DNA of 64,000 bases from Gammaproteobacteria bacterium (lineage in GTDB: Bacteria; Pseudomonadota; Gammaproteobacteria; UBA6429; Thiohalophilaceae), in NCBI GenBank assembly GCA_016125505.1, contig WGLP01000002.1, positions 62,001 through 126,000 on the forward strand, in the 5' to 3' direction. The notes under the pieces were generated by a model. It was not told the origin of the DNA. It saw nothing but the letters and a program-made list of their open reading frames with translations, and did no database searches. Each line of letters opens with the position of its first letter. Position 1 is the stretch's first letter. Positions 48,471 through 56,203 of the stretch are shown here, in pieces. The position numbers and the translations under genes were made by a program.

Positions 48471-49403
48471 ATGCAGAAAAAACACCCCATTATCGCGGTT
48501 ACCGGCGCGTCCGGCGCAGGGACGACCGTTGTGCAACAGGCCTTCCATGAAATATTCCTCCGTCTGGGGATCAATGGTGTGTTCGTCGAAGGTGACAGCT
48601 TCCTGAAGTACGACCAGGAAGAAATGTGCCGCCGGATTGAGACTGCGGAGCAGGCGCAGAAGCCGGTGAGTTCTTACGGTCCCGAGCTGAATGATTTCGC
48701 GCGGCTGGAACAGCTGTTTCGCCAGTATTCCGCAACCGGGACGGGTCAGATTCGTCGCCGGGTCAATCATGACAATCAACACGAGTTCGATCAGCCGCTC
48801 GGTACCTTTACACCCTGGCAGGAGATGCCGGCGGACAGCGATTTATTGTTTTATGAGGGACTCCATGGTGGTGTCGTCGCCAGCAGCTGGACGCGACGTA
48901 AAATGAGCGAATCGCACAATCCCGTCGTTATCGAACGGCGCAAACACGCCAATGGCAAAGGGGTCGATGTGGCGCAGTATGTCGACCTGCTCATCGGCAT
49001 CGTGCCGGCCATCAACCTGGAATGGATCCAGCGGATTCATCGCGATTTTCATTGTAAGCAAGAGACCCCGGAAGAGGTCACCCGCGACATTATCGAACGT
49101 CTGCAGGACTACATCCATTTTATTATTCCGCAGTTTTCGCTGACCGATATCAATTTCCAGCGCATGCCCGTGGTGGATACCTCGAATCCCTTCATCGCCC
49201 GCGAGGTACCAACGGAAACCGAGAGCGTGGTCGTGATCAGGTTCCGGGAACCGCGTAAGTATAATTTTCCGCTGTTCCTGAAAAGGATTCCCGAGGCGTT
49301 TATGTCCCGCTCCAATACCCTGGTGATACCCGGCGGCGAAATGCGGCATGCGCTCGACGTGATCTGTGCGCCGATGATCGAGAAGTTCAGGGACAATCAA
49401 TAG
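48471..49403 (+). CDS. prkB: phosphoribulokinase
   Basis: A roughly 310-residue phosphoribulokinase of the bacterial type. AVTGASGAGTTVVQQAF is the P-loop (GxxxxGxT), FVEGDSFLKYDQEEM follows, and FYEGLHGG with Walker B-type Asp region and the R-rich VNHDNQHEF block match PRK. It makes ribulose 1,5-bisphosphate from ribulose 5-phosphate and ATP, the Calvin-cycle step, but E. coli-type orphan PRKs also exist. ATG at 48471 has GAGAGG seven bases upstream. No RubisCO or other Calvin gene is in the window. Confidence 0.88.
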   Translation: MQKKHPIIAVTGASGAGTTVVQQAFHEIFLRLGINGVFVEGDSFLKYDQEEMCRRIETAEQAQKPVSSYGPELNDFARLEQLFRQYSATGTGQIRRRVNHDNQHEFDQPLGTFTPWQEMPADSDLLFYEGLHGGVVASSWTRRKMSESHNPVVIERRKHANGKGVDVAQYVDLLIGIVPAINLEWIQRIHRDFHCKQETPEEVTRDIIERLQDYIHFIIPQFSLTDINFQRMPVVDTSNPFIAREVPTETESVVVIRFREPRKYNFPLFLKRIPEAFMSRSNTLVIPGGEMRHALDVICAPMIEKFRDNQ

Positions 49404-49461
49404 TTCAAAATCACGTTATGCTAGTGTCCGGTTATATCCTCCTTCCTGCTGGAACCAGAAA

Positions 49462-50322
49462 TTGAGCGACCTGCGTAAGGGCCTGATGGCTGTTCACTCG
49501 GCGGTGTTTCTGTTCGGCCTGACCGCGCTGTTTTCCAAACTGATCCAGTTGACCGCCCTGGAGATCACGCTATTGCGTTCCGTGTTTGCGGTGCTCACCT
49601 TGTGGCTGGTGATGCGCTACCAGGGACTGCCGGTGAGGCTGAATTCACGCCGGGATTATTACATCGCGCTGCTGCTGGGGATCCTCCTGGCCGTCCACTG
49701 GGTCACCTATTTTCACGCCATGCAGGTGGCCTCGGTCGCGGTCGGCGTCATCGCCCTCTTTACCTTTCCGGTGATCACGGTGTTTCTCGAACCGTTATTC
49801 CACGGCGGGCGTCCGCATCTCAGCGATATCATCAGCGCACTGGCGGTACTGTTTGGTATCTACCTGCTGGTACCCAGCTTCAGTCTCGGTGACCAAACCA
49901 CCCAGGGCGTGTTGTGGGGTGTGTTTTCCGCACTGCTCTTTGCCCTGCGCAATATCATCCAGGGACGCTATTTCTCCCGTTACCCCGCCAGGCAATCACT
50001 GCTGTACCAGATCGCCATCACCTTCCTGCTGCTACTGCCCTTCGGCGCGCAGACGATTCCCCAGGTGAGCCATGTGCAGTGGGGACAGCTCTTGTTATTG
50101 GGCGTGGTCTTTACCGCCTTACCCCACACCCTGTTTGCCTTCAGCCTGCGTTATTTTAAGGCCAAGACCACCAGCCTGATTGCCTGCCTGCAGGTGGTGT
50201 ATGCGACACTGTTTGCCGCGTTGATCCTGGGAGAGTGGCCCAGCGTGGCGACCATGGTCGGTGGCTTGATCGTGGTGGCCGGGGCCATGTTTGAAACCTA
50301 TTCCATGGGCCGGCGTGTATAG
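49462..50322 (+). CDS. DMT/EamA family transporter
   Basis: A 286-residue protein with about ten helices in two EamA repeats (MAVHSAVFLFGLTALFSKLI; ITLLRSVFAVLTLWLVMRY; second repeat from about residue 145). TTG at 49462 is used; an ATG eight codons later is also possible. Substrate unknown. A strong terminator follows. Confidence 0.88.
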   Translation: MSDLRKGLMAVHSAVFLFGLTALFSKLIQLTALEITLLRSVFAVLTLWLVMRYQGLPVRLNSRRDYYIALLLGILLAVHWVTYFHAMQVASVAVGVIALFTFPVITVFLEPLFHGGRPHLSDIISALAVLFGIYLLVPSFSLGDQTTQGVLWGVFSALLFALRNIIQGRYFSRYPARQSLLYQIAITFLLLLPFGAQTIPQVSHVQWGQLLLLGVVFTALPHTLFAFSLRYFKAKTTSLIACLQVVYATLFAALILGEWPSVATMVGGLIVVAGAMFETYSMGRRV

Positions 50323-50339
50323 TAGAAATTAAAGGCGCA

Positions 50340-50382
50340 GGAGTGATTTATTTAAAATCACTCCCACCTTTTTCTATTTTTA
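50340..50382 (+). terminator. rho-independent terminator
   Basis: GGAGTGATTT (50340-50349) pairs with AAATCACTCC (50355-50364) over a 5-base loop, followed by CACCTTTTTCTATTTTT. It closes the DMT transporter gene. Confidence 0.9.
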
Positions 50383-50397
50383 TTTACATCTTAATGT

Positions 50398-50892
50398 TTA
50401 ATGACAAGGCTTTTTGACATTCCGTTTTAACAACCAGTAATTCACCGGCCAGGCGGCAAGGAATCCGGCGGGGAGAGCGAACAGGTAGCCTGTCCAGAAT
50501 TGTACATGCAGGATCGAACTCGCTTGTACTCCACCGACATGATAGTCCGTCAGGTTCATGACGAATTCCATGGCAGCAATCGAAATGGTCTCACCCAGCC
50601 AGATAATACGAAACGCCTGGAACCAGCTGTTGCCTTCGCGCACCAGCGGCAACAGGCCCAGGGTATAACCACTGACAAAACCGAGCACGGTCGCCAGTGC
50701 CATGGTGGTCCATGGATTCAGGCCCAGACTGACGCCGATGGCGAGGCCAGCCAGTTCCCCGATGGCGCACCCGGTCAAACAGTGCAGGGTGGCCAGGGTC
50801 GCCAGTTTGAAACTGGAAGATGTCGAGCCGTGACCGTGGCTGTGGCCGGTGTGTTGCGGCAGGGTGGTTTCGTATTGTGTATGGTGTTGCAT
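50398..50892 (-). CDS. DUF4396 membrane protein with His-rich N-terminus
   Basis: A 164-residue protein with about four helices. The N-terminus is His-rich (MQHHTQYETTLPQHTGHSHGHG), suggesting metal binding. The LATLHCLTGCAIGELAGLAIG block is typical of DUF4396. AAGGAG lies nine bases before the ATG at 50892. The promoter on this strand has a 19-base spacer with a MerR-type operator (see 50942-50972), and the adjacent divergent gene is a CueR-like regulator. It is therefore probably a copper/metal-responsive membrane protein (inference). Confidence 0.85.
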   Translation of the reverse strand: MQHHTQYETTLPQHTGHSHGHGSTSSSFKLATLATLHCLTGCAIGELAGLAIGVSLGLNPWTTMALATVLGFVSGYTLGLLPLVREGNSWFQAFRIIWLGETISIAAMEFVMNLTDYHVGGVQASSILHVQFWTGYLFALPAGFLAAWPVNYWLLKRNVKKPCH

Positions 50893-50941
50893 GGCAATAA
50901 GCTCCTTTTGTTGACAGATAATCAGGACTACACTGTGTGAA

Positions 50942-50972
50942 ACTCTAGACCTTCCCATCGTTGGAAGGTCAA
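50942..50972 (-). promoter_or_regulatory. MerR/CueR-type promoter with operator
   Basis: On the minus strand TTGACC (complement of 50967-50972) and TAGAGT (complement of 50942-50947) are separated by 19 bases, the long spacer used by MerR-family activators. The spacer contains the palindrome ACCTTCC-N7-GGAAGGT (50949-50969). This matches the CueR/CopA-type box. It drives the DUF4396 gene and likely the regulator too. Confidence 0.9.
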
Positions 50973-51000
50973 GCACTTCCGTTGAAAAAGAGGTGATCCT

Positions 51001-51447
51001 ATGCAGGGGATGAATATCGGGCAGGCCGCGCAGGCCTCCGGCGTCAGCGCCAAAATGATCCGTCACTATGAGTCGATAGGCTTGATTGCCAGGGCGGACA
51101 GGACAGGTTCGGGCTACCGTATTTATTCCAGCACGGATCTGCACCTGCTGACGTTTATCAAACAGGCCAGAAATCTCGGATTTTCCATTGACCAGATTCG
51201 AGAGCTGCTGAACCTGTGGCAGAACAAGCGCCGGAGCAGTCGCAAGGTCAAGGAGTTGGCAACGAGTCATATTCAGGAGCTGGATGAACGTATCCGCGAA
51301 CTGCAGGACATCAGGCAGGCGCTATCCCATTTGGCCCGGCACTGCCATGGCGACGATCGGCCTGAGTGTCCGATACTGGATGGACTTGCCAATGGGCATT
51401 ACCGGCAAGCACAAAATCCAAAAAAGAAAATCGGGGGCAGAACTTAG
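51001..51447 (+). CDS. MerR family regulator (CueR-like)
   Basis: A 148-residue MerR regulator: helix-turn-helix in MNIGQAAQASGVSAKMIRHYE, IGLIARADRTGSGYRIYS, and the dimer helix. The metal-binding loop reads CHGDDRPECPIL near residues 118-129, with the two Cys spaced as in CueR, so Cu(I) or a similar monovalent ion is expected. AGAGGTGA precedes the ATG at 51001. It is divergent from the DUF4396 gene and controls the shared operator. Confidence 0.9.
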   Translation: MQGMNIGQAAQASGVSAKMIRHYESIGLIARADRTGSGYRIYSSTDLHLLTFIKQARNLGFSIDQIRELLNLWQNKRRSSRKVKELATSHIQELDERIRELQDIRQALSHLARHCHGDDRPECPILDGLANGHYRQAQNPKKKIGGRT

Positions 51448-51455
51448 TTTTCGAG
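51431..51455. repeat. dispersed repeat copy at end of MerR gene
   Basis: TCGGGGGCAGAACTTAGTTT, then TCGAG, overlaps the last codons of the MerR gene and matches the 27-base family at 26732. Confidence 0.55.
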
Positions 51456-51476
51456 TGAGTTTATGAGTGAAATAAA

Positions 51477-52004
51477 TTGTTGAAGATCTTTAGCTGGCTG
51501 TTTCCAAGCCGCCGCCGTGTGGCACCGACACTCAAGGCGATCTTTATCGCCGCGAAAGCGGGCGAGGCCATGCAATCCGTCGCGCGCATACAGGCCATCG
51601 CGGCTGCCGGTCTCCGGGGTGATCGCTACAGCGAGGCAGGCGGTTTCTGGCAAGCCACCGATGCCTGCCAGGTCACCCTGATCAGCGAAGATGACATAAG
51701 CCAGGCAAAACAGGGCCGTCCCGCCATACTTCAGGACAAGCTGGATAACGGCAGTCATCGCCGCAACCTGGTGGTTGGGGGCATCAAGACAAAACAGTTA
51801 GAAGGCAAGACCTTTCGCATCGGTCAGGCCAGCTTCCGTTACCACAAACCGCGACCGCCGTGTGCCTACCTGGAAAAGATCGAAGGACAAGGCATGAGCC
51901 GGGCATTGGGCAAACACAGCGGCGTCTGCCTTTATGTGATCGAGGGCGGGGAATTCTCGGTCGGCGACACGCTGGAAATAATCAAGACCAGCGGCGAAGA
52001 CTAA
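51477..52004 (+). CDS. MOSC domain protein
   Basis: A roughly 175-residue single-domain MOSC protein. IAAAGLRGDRYSEAGGFW, the Asp-rich QVTLISEDD region, NGSHRRNLVVGGI, and PPCAYLEKIEG with the conserved Cys are MOSC features. MOSC proteins bind molybdenum cofactor or act in sulfur transfer. Only TTG codons offer a start, so the start is uncertain. It converges on a second, longer MOSC gene with a 35-base gap. Confidence 0.8.
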   Translation: MLKIFSWLFPSRRRVAPTLKAIFIAAKAGEAMQSVARIQAIAAAGLRGDRYSEAGGFWQATDACQVTLISEDDISQAKQGRPAILQDKLDNGSHRRNLVVGGIKTKQLEGKTFRIGQASFRYHKPRPPCAYLEKIEGQGMSRALGKHSGVCLYVIEGGEFSVGDTLEIIKTSGED

Positions 52005-52039
52005 TCTAAAAGGAAAAAAAACCGGTTCGATATCCGGGA

Positions 52040-52894
52040 TCAATTTATATAGACAGTATCACCCACACGCAGGACGCCCGGCTGCCGGATACTGCCATAG
52101 ATACCCAGGTTCTGATCCGCATCTTTGACGATAGTCCTGAGCATGGATGTATCGAAGTCGAGGCCTTGCTGCCCTCGCGTGACGGCGCCACAACGCGGCG
52201 CAGTGGCGGTACAATCGATCTGTGTCTCGGCAATGGTCAGCTGCCTGCCAATCCAGTCCTGCTCCACCAGGCCTTCATCACCGTGATTGGTATCGACCAC
52301 GATATTGGGCCGGAAACGCCGCACGTCCCAGTCTGCCTGCGGCAACAGCTTTTTCATGTGCCGCAGGGTTGCCGAGGTGATGAGATGAAAAGGGGTCACC
52401 AGAAAAAATGTCCCCGGCACCGTCACAAAGTCTTTGGCCTCCTGGGAGAACTGCGTGAAGTCCGGCAATGGCTCACCCGGTTCGCGAGTGAACGTCGCCT
52501 TTAACTCTTCCAGCCAGGTATGATCATCGCGCTTATGGCGTCGATAAAAATCCAGTTCCGCAATGGGCTGCAAGACCTCGATTGTGGAGGCATGGCCCAC
52601 CAGTTCAGATAATCGTTGATGGATAGCCGCTTCATCACTCCCCATGATCGTGCCGTCCGGGAAGGAAATATCAACGTGATGCCCCGCTGGCTGAGGACGG
52701 CTGCTGGCCGTACAGGTTAATAATTCCGGGCGAAATTTACAGCTCTGTATCTCCTGGCGCGCTACGTCGCGTAATGCCCAGACGCGATCACCAGCGAGCC
52801 CGGATGCGGTAATGGCGCATTGTTGCACCTGTTCCCCCGCCATCCCTTTCACCGGGTAACGCCAGATCTCTCGAATGGTGCCGACCTTCATCAT
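52040..52894 (-). CDS. MOSC N-terminal beta-barrel/MOSC protein (YcbX-like)
   Basis: A roughly 284-residue protein with an N-terminal beta-barrel (GTIREIWRYPVKGMAGEQVQ) and a C-terminal MOSC domain (VRRFRPNIVVDTNHGDEG; CTATAPRCGAVTRGQQG with conserved Cys; NLGIYGSIRQPG). Like YcbX or mARC proteins it would bind Mo cofactor and take part in detoxification of N-hydroxylated compounds. Two ATGs at 52894 and 52891 are possible. Confidence 0.88.
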   Translation of the reverse strand: MMKVGTIREIWRYPVKGMAGEQVQQCAITASGLAGDRVWALRDVARQEIQSCKFRPELLTCTASSRPQPAGHHVDISFPDGTIMGSDEAAIHQRLSELVGHASTIEVLQPIAELDFYRRHKRDDHTWLEELKATFTREPGEPLPDFTQFSQEAKDFVTVPGTFFLVTPFHLITSATLRHMKKLLPQADWDVRRFRPNIVVDTNHGDEGLVEQDWIGRQLTIAETQIDCTATAPRCGAVTRGQQGLDFDTSMLRTIVKDADQNLGIYGSIRQPGVLRVGDTVYIN

Positions 52895-53062
52895 TGTCTC
52901 GTTCTCAACGGGGGTTGGTTTACGCGCCAAGCTTGCAGTTAATTCAAATCAGCACAATCCTGGTACATGGACCAAGAGACGCTGTGCGTAATGGTGCAAC
53001 GGTGAAGTTAACTGCGCCGTAAGCCGCTGATTTTTGCACTCATGAAATAGCACAGCACAAGT

Positions 53063-53084
53063 TATGCCAGTTCGAATTGGCATA
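53063..53084. repeat. 22-bp imperfect palindrome
   Basis: TATGCCAGTTCGAATTGGCA, then TA, is a near-perfect palindrome with core TTCGAA and 7-base arms TATGCCA/TGGCATA. It lies just downstream of the diguanylate cyclase stop. Could be an operator or terminator-like stem; no regulator is adjacent. Confidence 0.5.
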
Positions 53085-53109
53085 TCGGGAGGGAAACCGT
53101 CACGCTGTT

Positions 53110-54270
53110 CTACGCCGGTTCAGCGAGTTCGCAGCGGTTACGTCCCCTGTTCTTGGCCTGATAAAGCGCGGCATCGGCGCGTTGGAGGAGGCTTTCGATG
53201 GCTTCGTCGGAGTCACGTTCGGCAATGCCGATACTGACGGTGATTGGCATGGACAGTGTTTTCTCCATGTCTGCTTCTGCAGCAAAAACAGTGCGCAGTC
53301 GTTCGGCGGCAACTTGCGCCTGTTCGGCGGACGTGTTGGGTAACAGGGCAACGAACTCTTCACCGCCAAAGCGGCAGAAGACATCCTCGCCGCGGAAGAT
53401 TTTATTGGCGCACACAACAAAGCGGCATAACAGTGTGTCGCCGGCCTCATGGCCGTGACGGTCGTTGACGTGTTTGAAGTTATCGAGATCCATGACCAAT
53501 ACCGAAAGCGGTTTGGCAGAACGACGGGAGCGGGCAATCGCCTTCTCGGCAATCAATGCAAACGCCCGGCGGTTAAAGGCGCCGGTCAAGTGGTCACGGT
53601 TGGCCTGGTTATCGAGATCCGCCTGGAGTCGTTCGGCCGCCATCAACACCATCCCCAGGGTCACGGCGATGATCATGCACAGCCACCACAGCAACATGAA
53701 GGGGGCAATACCATTCGGGTTCATGGGGTCGCCCGCCGGCGTGCCTTGGGGGACCGCAATGACGCGTGCCAGGAAAACAAGGGCATTGAGGCCATAGAGC
53801 CAGCCCGTGACGCGCATAGCGGGGGGGACGTCATCGGGCGTGGTGAGTAACTCGCGCGCGATCAGCCCGGATAAGCTGGCAATCAACACGTCATTACCCA
53901 GCGCTTTGATCTCCAGAGACTGCATCGGGTGAGCGACCACGATCCAGGCCAGGGCCAGGGCGCTGATGCCGAGCAAGGTCCGTAACGAGAGCGGGGGTTG
54001 ACCGATAAACCGCCGAAACCCGTCCCAGCTCATGACCAGGCCGAGCACCACTGCCAGCTGGGCCAGTGCCAGGAAGGGCGGCCAGGGTGTTATCCCATTG
54101 GCAAGGATCAGAAAGAGGGTGAGTGTCGCGAGGCCACCGGCCAATGCCCAATGGGCGAGACCGGGGAGGGCGGGGTGCATCCGCCATAACAGCAGCCGCG
54201 CGCCCGCACAAAACGCGCTTGCCAGCGTCACGGCCACCAATAAGCTGCGAATGTCGAGTTGTAAATGCAA
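53110..54270 (-). CDS. membrane-bound diguanylate cyclase (GGDEF)
   Basis: A 386-residue protein with about six or more N-terminal helices and a C-terminal GGDEF domain (about 220-380): FNRRAFALIAEKAIARSRR, VMDLDNFKHVNDRHGHEAGD, and GGEEF in CRFGGEEFVALL. The inhibitory I-site RGED stands five residues before GGEEF. It would make c-di-GMP from GTP. The HD-GYP protein at 17267 could be the opposing enzyme. Confidence 0.93.
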   Translation of the reverse strand: MHLQLDIRSLLVAVTLASAFCAGARLLLWRMHPALPGLAHWALAGGLATLTLFLILANGITPWPPFLALAQLAVVLGLVMSWDGFRRFIGQPPLSLRTLLGISALALAWIVVAHPMQSLEIKALGNDVLIASLSGLIARELLTTPDDVPPAMRVTGWLYGLNALVFLARVIAVPQGTPAGDPMNPNGIAPFMLLWWLCMIIAVTLGMVLMAAERLQADLDNQANRDHLTGAFNRRAFALIAEKAIARSRRSAKPLSVLVMDLDNFKHVNDRHGHEAGDTLLCRFVVCANKIFRGEDVFCRFGGEEFVALLPNTSAEQAQVAAERLRTVFAAEADMEKTLSMPITVSIGIAERDSDEAIESLLQRADAALYQAKNRGRNRCELAEPA

Positions 54271-54478
54271 CAGATTACGCCTTCGTATCTTTTAAACCGG
54301 CGGGGGAATGATCCCATAATAGCGGCCAAAAGGGGACCGTTCTTTCGCCATCCTGATGATTCCATGCAGACATTTTTAACAGCCCGAATCAGGAATCAGG
54401 TCGTATTATCCACTATGCTTTTCTAGTATCGTTTTTCATTCCTGTGTTCAGGTATCCGACACAAAAGCGGGGTCTCAG

Positions 54479-54946
54479 ATGCGGTTTCCAGCACTTACGT
54501 TGGTTTTACTCCTGGTCAGCACCAGCAGCGGTGTATATGCGGGTGAAGTTCAACGTGTCAAACTGACGGACGGCAGTGTCCTGAGCGCTGAAGTGATCTC
54601 GATGCACAACGGTGTCTATACCTTCAAATCTCCTAGCCTGGGGGAGTTCAGCGTCAATGCGAAGCAAGTCCAGTCCATATCTGCATTGAGCGTGCCTTCG
54701 CCACAGGCGGGGTCAGCGAATTTAAATCTCAATCAACTGCAGTCGGCACTACAGGCAAACCCGGGCGCCATGAATGCCATTACCGGACTGCAAAATGACC
54801 CTGACATGCAGGCAGTTCTGTCGGATCCGGAAATTATGAAAGCCATTCAGAGTCGTGACTATTCGGCACTTGCCAATAATCCCAAATTTCAGAAGCTCAT
54901 GCAGAATCCCGCAATCAAACAGATTACCGATAACGTCACCCGGTAG
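54479..54946 (+). CDS. secreted hypothetical protein with STI1-like C-terminus
   Basis: A 155-residue exported protein with a signal peptide ending near VYA. An N-terminal small beta unit (VKLTDGSVLSAEVISM) precedes a helical region (NPGAMNAITGLQNDPDMQAV; LANNPKFQKLMQNPAIKQI), which resembles STI1/chaperonin-binding repeats. Function unknown. Confidence 0.7.
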   Translation: MRFPALTLVLLLVSTSSGVYAGEVQRVKLTDGSVLSAEVISMHNGVYTFKSPSLGEFSVNAKQVQSISALSVPSPQAGSANLNLNQLQSALQANPGAMNAITGLQNDPDMQAVLSDPEIMKAIQSRDYSALANNPKFQKLMQNPAIKQITDNVTR

Positions 54947-54974
54947 ATTCTGAACACCGAAGTAGTCGGGAAAT

Positions 54975-55568
54975 TTAATTCAGACTGACTGAAGAGTCAG
55001 TTTTTCTGAGCAGAAATACATAAATAAAAAATGACAACACGCCGGCTAACAGCCCGGTGGTGTTCGTTACAAGGTCTACAATAGATGACGTTCGGCCGGA
55101 TACACAGCAATATTGCGCCGTTTCAATCATAAAGCTGGTGCCGACACCCGTGATTATCGTCATTACTGCGGCTGTCCTGTTGCTTTTAGTCCGGGTTAGC
55201 GTCGCCATCATCAGGAAACCAATCGGGATAAAGCCAAGGACGTTTATAAAAACATCCTGAAGCTGAATGACTTCACTGCCGAGAAAGCTGCTGGGGCGAT
55301 AAAAATAGTCATGGCCTGGCTTTAAGCCGGCAAAAATGATTCCTGCCAGATACAGTACGGTCAGAATCCGGTCCCATTGATACTGTGCCGGTAATAGCCA
55401 GCGTCTGAGAAAAAATCCACCCATTATTCCGCTAACTATCAACAGCGATAACTGCAGAAAGCCAAAGCCAGCGGTTAAATGCTTCGAGGTATCCGCGAGT
55501 ATTGATAAAAGCGCTGCGCAGGCGCAGGCAAGAACAAGATAGAAATGAAGATTTTTAAAACTGCGCAT
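54975..55568 (-). CDS. VanZ-like membrane protein
   Basis: A 197-residue protein with about six helices. The middle NVLGFIPIGFLMMATLTRTKS and late TSFMIETAQYCCVSGRTSSIVDLVTNTTG blocks match the VanZ family. Role unknown outside glycopeptide resistance. Transcribed alone. Confidence 0.85.
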   Translation of the reverse strand: MRSFKNLHFYLVLACACAALLSILADTSKHLTAGFGFLQLSLLIVSGIMGGFFLRRWLLPAQYQWDRILTVLYLAGIIFAGLKPGHDYFYRPSSFLGSEVIQLQDVFINVLGFIPIGFLMMATLTRTKSNRTAAVMTIITGVGTSFMIETAQYCCVSGRTSSIVDLVTNTTGLLAGVLSFFIYVFLLRKTDSSVSLN

Positions 55569-55650
55569 ACAGCCTTCACAAAACGGGATTAGGGAAGAAT
55601 ATTCTCATTGGGTAGTCAGAATATCAGAAACAATTCCTTTCTGACCCCAA

Positions 55651-56166
55651 TTATTCGAGCGGACGTTTCGAATCACCCATCCTGCGCACCCTCTCGACAT
55701 TTTCGTGTTCGATCTTGCCTTCCTTGCCTGCAACCACCGGCAGCAAGTACACATAGAAATCAAACAGATTGTATTCGTAACCTGCCTCAAATGTGAGTTC
55801 GCCTTTACGTGTGCGCCGTGTATAACTGTATTGCTCGCACGTCATCTTCGGGTAACCCACACGATTGCCTGTTTTTCTATCGATATAAGTCGTGCGGACA
55901 CGGTGCGTGCATCTATCGAGCCGCCGTGCGTCTTCTTCTATAGTGTACTTGCCTGCTTTGATATATACCCTGTCGATGTTATCGGAAGCTACTTCTTTAC
56001 CATCGATTTTGAGGCTGTAGGTTCTCCCGCGCCAGCCTTCACTCAATTTCAGAGCAGCGAGCTGTGATTTGGGCACGTCCTTCGTATCCTGCCAGTACAA
56101 TGAGGAAGCACAACCCGTCAATGCAAATAGGGTAGAGGCAACGAAAGTTATTTGAGTGATTTTCAT
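55651..56166 (-). CDS. hypothetical lipoprotein
   Basis: A roughly 171-residue lipoprotein with a clear lipobox (FALTGCASS). The middle has several Cys and basic residues (DRCTHRVRTTYIDRKTG). No recognised family. ATG at 56166 (MKITQI) is preferred to one five codons upstream. Confidence 0.75.
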   Translation of the reverse strand: MKITQITFVASTLFALTGCASSLYWQDTKDVPKSQLAALKLSEGWRGRTYSLKIDGKEVASDNIDRVYIKAGKYTIEEDARRLDRCTHRVRTTYIDRKTGNRVGYPKMTCEQYSYTRRTRKGELTFEAGYEYNLFDFYVYLLPVVAGKEGKIEHENVERVRRMGDSKRPLE

Positions 56167-56203
56167 ATCGGCCAACGTCACGGCGTCCTGTTTTGTAAGT
56201 ATA

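Noticed and set aside
50893..51270. Long antisense extension of the DUF4396 frame over the MerR gene
   Set aside because: It runs through the MerR-type promoter and opposite the MerR gene. The ATG at 50892 has a strong AAGGAG and the real protein start.
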